Assembly (NCBI GenBank): GCA_964475115.1
Contig: CAYYVJ010000106.1
Location: forward strand, 1-6,153
Direction: 5' to 3'
Length of the DNA: 6,153 nt
Origin: CAYYVJ01 sp964475115
GTDB taxonomy: Bacteria > Bacillota > Clostridia > Lachnospirales > Lachnospiraceae
The translations under genes were made by a program, and so were the position numbers. Below, piece by piece: positions 5,981 to 6,153 of the stretch. The notes under the pieces are model-generated. The model did no database searches and was not told the origin of the DNA. It saw only the letters and a list, made by a program, of their open reading frames with translations. Positions within the stretch are counted from its first letter, which is position 1. Every line of letters starts with the position of its first letter.

Positions 5981-6009
5981 ATTATACCTTAAGAGTTTTA
6001 AAATTTCTA
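5981..6009 (-). promoter_or_regulatory. Probable udk promoter
   Basis: A perfect TATAAT (5986-5981) is preceded, after exactly 17 bases, by TAGAAA (6009-6004), four of six matches to the -35 consensus. Transcription would start near 5974, giving a leader of about 40 bases before udk. Confidence 0.65.
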
Positions 6010-6056
6010 TATAATCTTTATCATAGTTCTTAGAAACTATAAAAGCAATTTGGTTC

Positions 6057-6153
6057 TTACTGTGTTGAAGCATTTTCTTCTTCGTATGCATCTTCCAGCT
6101 TCACCGTATCTTCCACTTGCTCCTCAATGAATTTCACACGAATGACTGCCTGT
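6057..6153 (-). CDS. C-terminal end of an unidentified protein (partial)
   Basis: The minus strand enters the window in an open frame whose last 31 codons start QAVIRVKFIEEQV and finish with an acidic tail ending EEENASTQ, then TAA (6059-6057). The tail is rich in Glu and Asp, alternates hydrophobic and charged residues at first, and looks like genuine coding sequence because it stays open to the window edge and stops just before the udk promoter. I do not recognise the family; the start lies outside the window. A U32 peptidase would fit common udk neighbourhoods but nothing visible supports it. Confidence 0.6.
   Translation of the reverse strand, partial: QAVIRVKFIEEQVEDTVKLEDAYEEENASTQ

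Noticed and set aside
5671..6033. Plus-strand 120-codon open frame opposite udk and its promoter
   Set aside because: It is antisense to a clear uridine kinase, its Leu/Phe/Tyr-rich product reflects reversed AT-rich coding, and it has no convincing ribosome binding site.
6011..6042. Weak hairpin ATAGTT / AACTAT after the partial gene at the right edge, considered as a terminator
   Set aside because: Only six pairs, AT-rich, and no T run follows on the minus strand.

Overview
The window is AT-rich and every gene in it reads on the minus strand. Purine-rich Shine-Dalgarno sites, a tyrosine T-box leader, uridine kinase, FucO-type lactaldehyde reductase and the codon usage all point to a clostridial Firmicute, most likely a Lachnospiraceae relative of Lachnoclostridium phytofermentans. 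The species is an inference from protein resemblance only.

Layout in the direction of transcription (right to left): the last 31 codons of an unidentified protein (6057-6153); uridine kinase udk (5303-5932) with its own good promoter; a short-chain dehydrogenase (4387-5163) preceded by a near-perfect palindrome overlapping its probable promoter region; a long hairpin (4273-4317); a stretch of about 290 bases with no intact gene but two recognisable gene relics; a GNAT acetyltransferase (3310-3876); a truncated radical SAM gene of the SPL type (2894-3259); a tyrosyl-tRNA T-box riboswitch with promoter and terminator (2599-2935) controlling tyrS (1310-2521); and lactaldehyde reductase fucO (4-1152), with a promoter and a pair of direct repeats in its 157-base upstream gap.

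The intact genes are ordinary housekeeping or catabolic functions: pyrimidine salvage, tyrosyl-tRNA charging, reduction of lactaldehyde from deoxysugar breakdown, and an NAD(P)-dependent redox step. They do not form one pathway, and most appear to be separately transcribed.

The least ordinary part is the segment from about 2894 to 4317. It looks like an accessory patch in decay. Reading frame fragments match the start, the central/C-terminal conserved block and possibly the end of an aminoglycoside 6-adenylyltransferase, followed directly by two fragments of a DUF5680 domain. The radical SAM gene has lost its C-terminal two thirds and its third cluster cysteine. Only the GNAT gene in this patch appears intact. 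I see no convincing evidence of a new multi-gene system; the interest lies in gene decay and in several candidate regulatory sites. Bases 4318-4386 hold nothing I can name.
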